Part shown: positions 60,128 through 64,000 of the stretch, piece by piece
Position numbering within the stretch: position 1 is the first letter of the stretch
Layout of the letters: each line of letters starts with the position of its first letter
Assembly: GCF_041381155.1 (NCBI RefSeq)
Contig: NC_091147.1
Coordinates: 36,670,553-36,734,552 of the forward strand
Direction of reading: 5' to 3'
DNA: 64,000 nt
Source: Argopecten irradians
Taxonomy: Eukaryota; Mollusca; Bivalvia; Pectinida; Pectinidae
Notes under the pieces: generated by a model
The model's input: only the letters and a program-made list of their open reading frames with translations
Told to the model about the DNA's origin: nothing
The model's database searches: none
Made by a program: the position numbers and the translations under genes

Positions 60128-60567
60128 GTAAGTTATTCACTTTCAACTCAGAAAAGAATTTCCCTAGTTTACTAACATTTTTACTTTTGGTCTACGAGGC
60201 CAGGTCTACGAGGCCAGCCCTTATAAATTGTTTGTTTCCCCTTTGCCGACCCATATCAGACAATGTTGGGTAGGTAGGTAGCTAGTGTAGTCCTTGACAA
60301 TAAAAAAATCAGCTTACCAAGAACACCTGTTCCCAAAATAGTTGCAATGGTTACAAAATCTGAAAGAAAGATTATTTACTTTTAATAAGCTGACAGTATG
60401 AAATGATGTAAAAACGATTCAGATTTAGCAAATTTTTAACAGTATAGTAGAAGAGAACACCATACACATGTAGAGGTAAGTCCAGTGTTCAAAATTCATG
60501 GGACTAATTTTAACAAACACTAGCTACCAATATGTCTTCATATCACAAGGCAGTACCCAATTTAGTT

Positions 60568-61213
60568 ATACAGTATAACTTGTCTAAACCGGATGTGAAC
60601 GGGACCAGTCTATTTGTTCAGTTTATACAGTGTGTCCGGTTTATAGAAGGATAGAACCTTATCACAATATGTTCACAATGGAAATCATCAGAAGAATTTT
60701 TTTATTACAGCTCAAACATTTATTCTCACATATGTACATGGTAGAACACAGAATTCTATCCTACGTTTTATTGGTTTCTGAGGTGTACATGTACGATCCA
60801 TTTCTCTCGGTGTGCTACATTCAAATAAACTCTCAGAAATTGACAGTGAAAAATATTCACAAATACAATGTACATGATATGTAACAAAACCGTCGAATGA
60901 AAGATCAAACCCGAGTCCAATTTAGCCATATTCCTACTTTGTGACCCATAAAGATACAATTATTTACAAGTTTGAACATCACCCTCTAAAGCCAATGGTG
61001 TAGGTAATATTACAAATATCCAAAATTATTAGTTTTCATTTGACTATTCCGATCTCAAAATCGGTCCGGTATTCGGAATTGGGAGGGATCGGTTTTGGGA
61101 AGTTTTATATACTATTAATAAAGAGGAATTCATTCCGTACATGACATCCATGTTCGGTTTCTAGAGGTGATAGGTTTTGAGAAGGTTCGATTTTGGGAGG
61201 TTCCACTGTACTT
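60568..61213. mobile_element. Possible TA-flanked non-autonomous DNA element
   Basis: CAGTATAACTTGTCTAAACC...GGTTCCACTG between TA dinucleotides, with repeated words such as GGTTTTGGGA/GATTTTGGGAGG near the right end. The termini match only in CAGT...ACTG; pogo-like in style, weak. Confidence 0.35.
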
Positions 61214-61536
61214 TGAAAGTAAACGAAAAAATTTAATAACAGAAATCATAAAAAAATTTGTATGGAATGTACCAATAAAAATTTGGTTAGGGGGTGTTTT
61301 TTGTGGGTAGGTTGGGAAGGGGAAACAAACTTATTTAAAGCCTGATGTTTTACAATGTAAGGAACATAACTCTTTCAAGACTACAAAGATTTGAAGTCTC
61401 GTGTCTGTTAGTCAGTATACTAAAGTCTATGGGATCAGCACTTAGTCACTTGCATCTGTTAGGTTAAACAAATTATACATCAAGCAAAATTATTTGATTG
61501 AGTTTTTAGATATTAATTAAGTCTGCATCATAGCAC

Positions 61537-62222
61537 ATTTTGTGGGTTAATGGATTATCTGCCCTGTGAGGCAGGCTTTGTTTACTGTTGCCTCGACTCC
61601 CCCTCACGTTTTGTGGGTTAATGGATTATCTGCCCCTATGAGGAAGGCATTGTTTACTGTTGCCTCGACTCCGCCTCACGTTTTGTGGGTTAATGGATTA
61701 TCTGCCCCTGTGAGGAAGGCATTGTTTACTGTTGCCTCGACTCCCCCTCACGTTTTGTGGGTTAATGGATTATCTGCCCCTGTGAGGAAGGCATTGTTTA
61801 CTGTTGCCTCGACTCCGCCTCACGTTTTGTGGGTTAATGGATTATCTGCCCCTGTGAGGAAGGCATTTTTTACTGTTGCCTCGACTCCGCCTCACGTTTT
61901 GTGGGATAATGGATTATCTGCCCCTGTGAGGAAGGCATTGTTTACTGTTGCCTCGACTCCCCCTCACGTTTTGTGGGTTAATGGATTATCTGCCCCTGTG
62001 AGGAAGGCATTGTTTACTGTTGCCTCGACTCCGCCTCACGTTTTGTGGGTTAATGGATTATCTGCCCCTGTGAGGAAGGCATTGTTTACTGTTGCCTCGA
62101 CTCCCCCTCACGTTTTGTGGGTTAATGGATTATCTGCCCCTGTGAGGAAGTCTTTAGTTACTGTCCCATTGACACAGCCTCACATTTTGTTATGGATTAT
62201 CTGCCCCTGTGAGGCATGCTTT
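61537..62222. repeat. 72-bp minisatellite, about 9.5 units
   Basis: Unit TTTTGTGGGTTAATGGATTA, TCTGCCCCTGTGAGGAAGGC, ATTGTTTACTGTTGCCTCGA, CTCCCCCTCACG. It is divisible by three and stop-free, hence a 264-codon reading frame (VLWVNGLSAPVRKALFTVAS repeats). A leftover part-unit is at 63564-63600. Confidence 0.93.
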
Positions 62223-62224
62223 TT

Positions 62225-63563
62225 AGGTCATCTGACCCGAAGGGTCAGGATGACCTATAGTCAACATGCTTCGTCCGTCGTCGTGCGCCGTCCGCCGTCC
62301 CGCCGTGCGCCGTCCGCCGTCCGTAAACTTTTCACATTTCAATCTTCTTCTCAAGTTTGACCAGTGGGATTGAGCTGAAACTTACATGAAATGATCCTGA
62401 CATGGTCCCGACAAAGTGTTGTTATTTTTCGGGTCGATCCGAAATCCAAAATGGCCGCCACAGCCGCCATCTTGAAAACACATTTTGAACTTCTTCTCAA
62501 GTTCTACCAGTGCGATTTGGCTGAGACTTGCAAGAAATGATCCTGACATGGTCCTGACAAAGTGTTGTTATTTTTCGGGTCGATCTGAAATCCAAGATGG
62601 CCGCCACAGCCGCCATCTTGAAAACACATTTTGAACTTCTTCTCAAGTTCTACAAGTGCGATTTAGCTGAAACTTGCATAAAAATGATCCTGACATGGTC
62701 CCGACAAAGTGTTGTTATTTTTCGGGTCGATCCGAAATCCAAGATGGCCGCCACAGCCGCAATCTTGAAAACACATTTTGAACTTCTTCTCAAGTTCTAC
62801 TTGTGCGATTTGGCTGAAACTTGCATGAAATGATCCTGACATAGTCCCAACAAAGTGTTGTTATTTTTCGGGTCGATCCGAAATCCAAGATGGCCGCCAC
62901 AGCCGTCATTTTGAAAACACATTTTGAACTTCTTCTCAAGTTCTACTAGTGCGATTTGGCTGAAACTTGCATGAAATGATCCTGACATGGTTCCAAACAA
63001 AGTGTTGTTATTTTTCGGGTCTATCCGAAATCCAAGATGGCCGCCACAACCGCCATCTTGAAAACACATTTTGAACTTCTTCTCAAGTTCTACCGGTGCG
63101 ATTTGGCTGAGATTTGCATGAAATGATCCTGACATGGTCCCGACAAAGTGTTCTTATTTTTCAGGTCGATCTGAAATCCAAGATGGCCGCCACAGCCACC
63201 ATCTTGAAAACACATTTTGAACTTCTTCTCAAGTGCTACCAGTGCGATTTGGCTGAAACTTGCATGAAATTATCCTGACATGGTCCCGACAAAGTGTTCT
63301 TATTTTTCGGGTTGATCCGAAATCCAAGATGGCCGCCACAGCTGCCATCTTGAAAACACATTTTGAACTTCTTCTCAATTTCTACCGGTTCGATTTGGCT
63401 GAAATTTGCATGAAAGGAGCCTGACATGGTCCCTACAAAGTGTTGTTACATCTCTGGTTGATCCCCAATCGAAGATGGCAACCATGACACTATATCTAAT
63501 TAATTTCCTATATGATTATTGCCAAGGTACTCAGATGACCGTTAAGGCCCATGGGCCTCTTGT
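62225..63563. mobile_element. Pearl-like tandem-core element, copy B
   Basis: Same left end (AGGTCATCTGACCCGAAGGG) and right end (CAGATGACCGTTAAGGCCCA then TGGGCCTCTTG) as copy A but about 7.7 core units of 146 bp. Near its right end GGCCCATGGGCC can form a small hairpin. It interrupts the 72-bp array. Confidence 0.8.
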
Positions 63564-63600
63564 TTTACTGTAGCCTCAACTCTGCCTCCCATTTTATGTC

Positions 63601-64000
63601 CTATCACCATTATTGAGTGGTAAATCATGATTTAAAATGAAATCATTGGTCTTTTAGTGCTTGCAGAACACAGCAATCAAAAAATTATTAATGCTTCTGC
63701 TATCACAAGGAGACAAACATACTAAATTTTAGTCTCCAAGACATGTATACTATCAACACACATTTGTCAAATACAGGGGAGACAATCTTGAAACTAATTT
63801 GTTACTGACATTATGTTATAGGGGGAAGAAAATCCTTAAATAGACTTAGCTGGCCTTTAATACCTCCGGGTCGTTGTAGATGAATGTAATGCATAATGAA
63901 TTTTAGGAATATTACAACATATTTTTTTCTGGTTTAGGTATATTAGCTATGTGTATACATTTTACATACATAATAAGCATGATATCTGTACTACCTGGAG
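63601..64000. other. Intron of the ICE1-like gene, no exon placed
   Basis: GGTCTTTTAG near 63641-63650 could be an acceptor in a compatible phase, but the following codons reach a stop and lack coiled-coil character. Confidence 0.35.

Noticed and set aside
61566..62360. 264-codon + frame of VLWVNGLSAPVRKALFTVAS repeats
   Set aside because: A 72-bp satellite with a period divisible by three; the frame ends inside the neighbouring transposable element. It lies within an intron.

Overview
This window is animal nuclear DNA. It is AT-rich, gene-poor, and has small exons separated by long introns with GT-AG, one GC-AG and one AT-AC boundary. It is full of short interspersed elements, foldbacks and minisatellites. 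The repeat content (LINE 3' tails, tandem-core elements resembling oyster 'pearl' elements, tRNA-derived SINEs) and the TNF-type ligand gene point to a mollusc, most likely a bivalve. That assignment is inference; no species-diagnostic gene is present.

Layout. 1-22.6 kb: no convincing gene. It holds LINE 3' tails (1-78, about 2300-2380), a TTAA-flanked MITE (4080-4480), three copies of a ~500 bp foldback-type element (4890-5387, 7628-8217, 9498-9996 inverted), a SINE-like core inside a palindrome (10185-10430), a 21-bp minisatellite between inverted flanks (11118-11873) and several small tandem repeats. 22.6-28.1 kb: a four-exon TNF superfamily ligand gene on the + strand. All its splice phases agree and it predicts a 335-residue type II membrane protein; its last intron contains a LINE remnant. 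28.1-38 kb: intergenic DNA with a MITE family, a 34-bp array and LINE fragments. 38.07-42.68 kb: a decayed R2/NeSL-type non-LTR retrotransposon with a restriction-like endonuclease (minus strand), abutting a 5'-truncated second copy in head-to-tail order. 42.86-48.5 kb: a 1.2 kb inverted-repeat element, a perfect hairpin insertion with a 10-bp target duplication, a SINE, and otherwise unremarkable DNA. 48.5-60.1 kb and beyond: the 5' part of a coiled-coil gene on the + strand that resembles ICE1 (little elongation complex subunit 1). Its introns are swollen by unrelated satellites (31 bp, 58 bp, 28 bp, 146 bp, 72 bp), and one of them is a textbook U12-type AT-AC intron.

The two host genes are independent: one is a cell-surface cytokine ligand, the other a probable nuclear transcription scaffold. 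The more unusual signals are (a) the minor-spliceosome intron filled almost entirely by a 31-bp satellite in a gene whose family supports snRNA transcription, (b) the large inverted-motif-bounded block in the next intron, which carries a transposase relic and a 3 kb 58-bp satellite, (c) the tandem RLE retrotransposon pair, and (d) foldback elements caught in complementary half-deleted states. All gene identities come from reading the sequence; no database search was possible.
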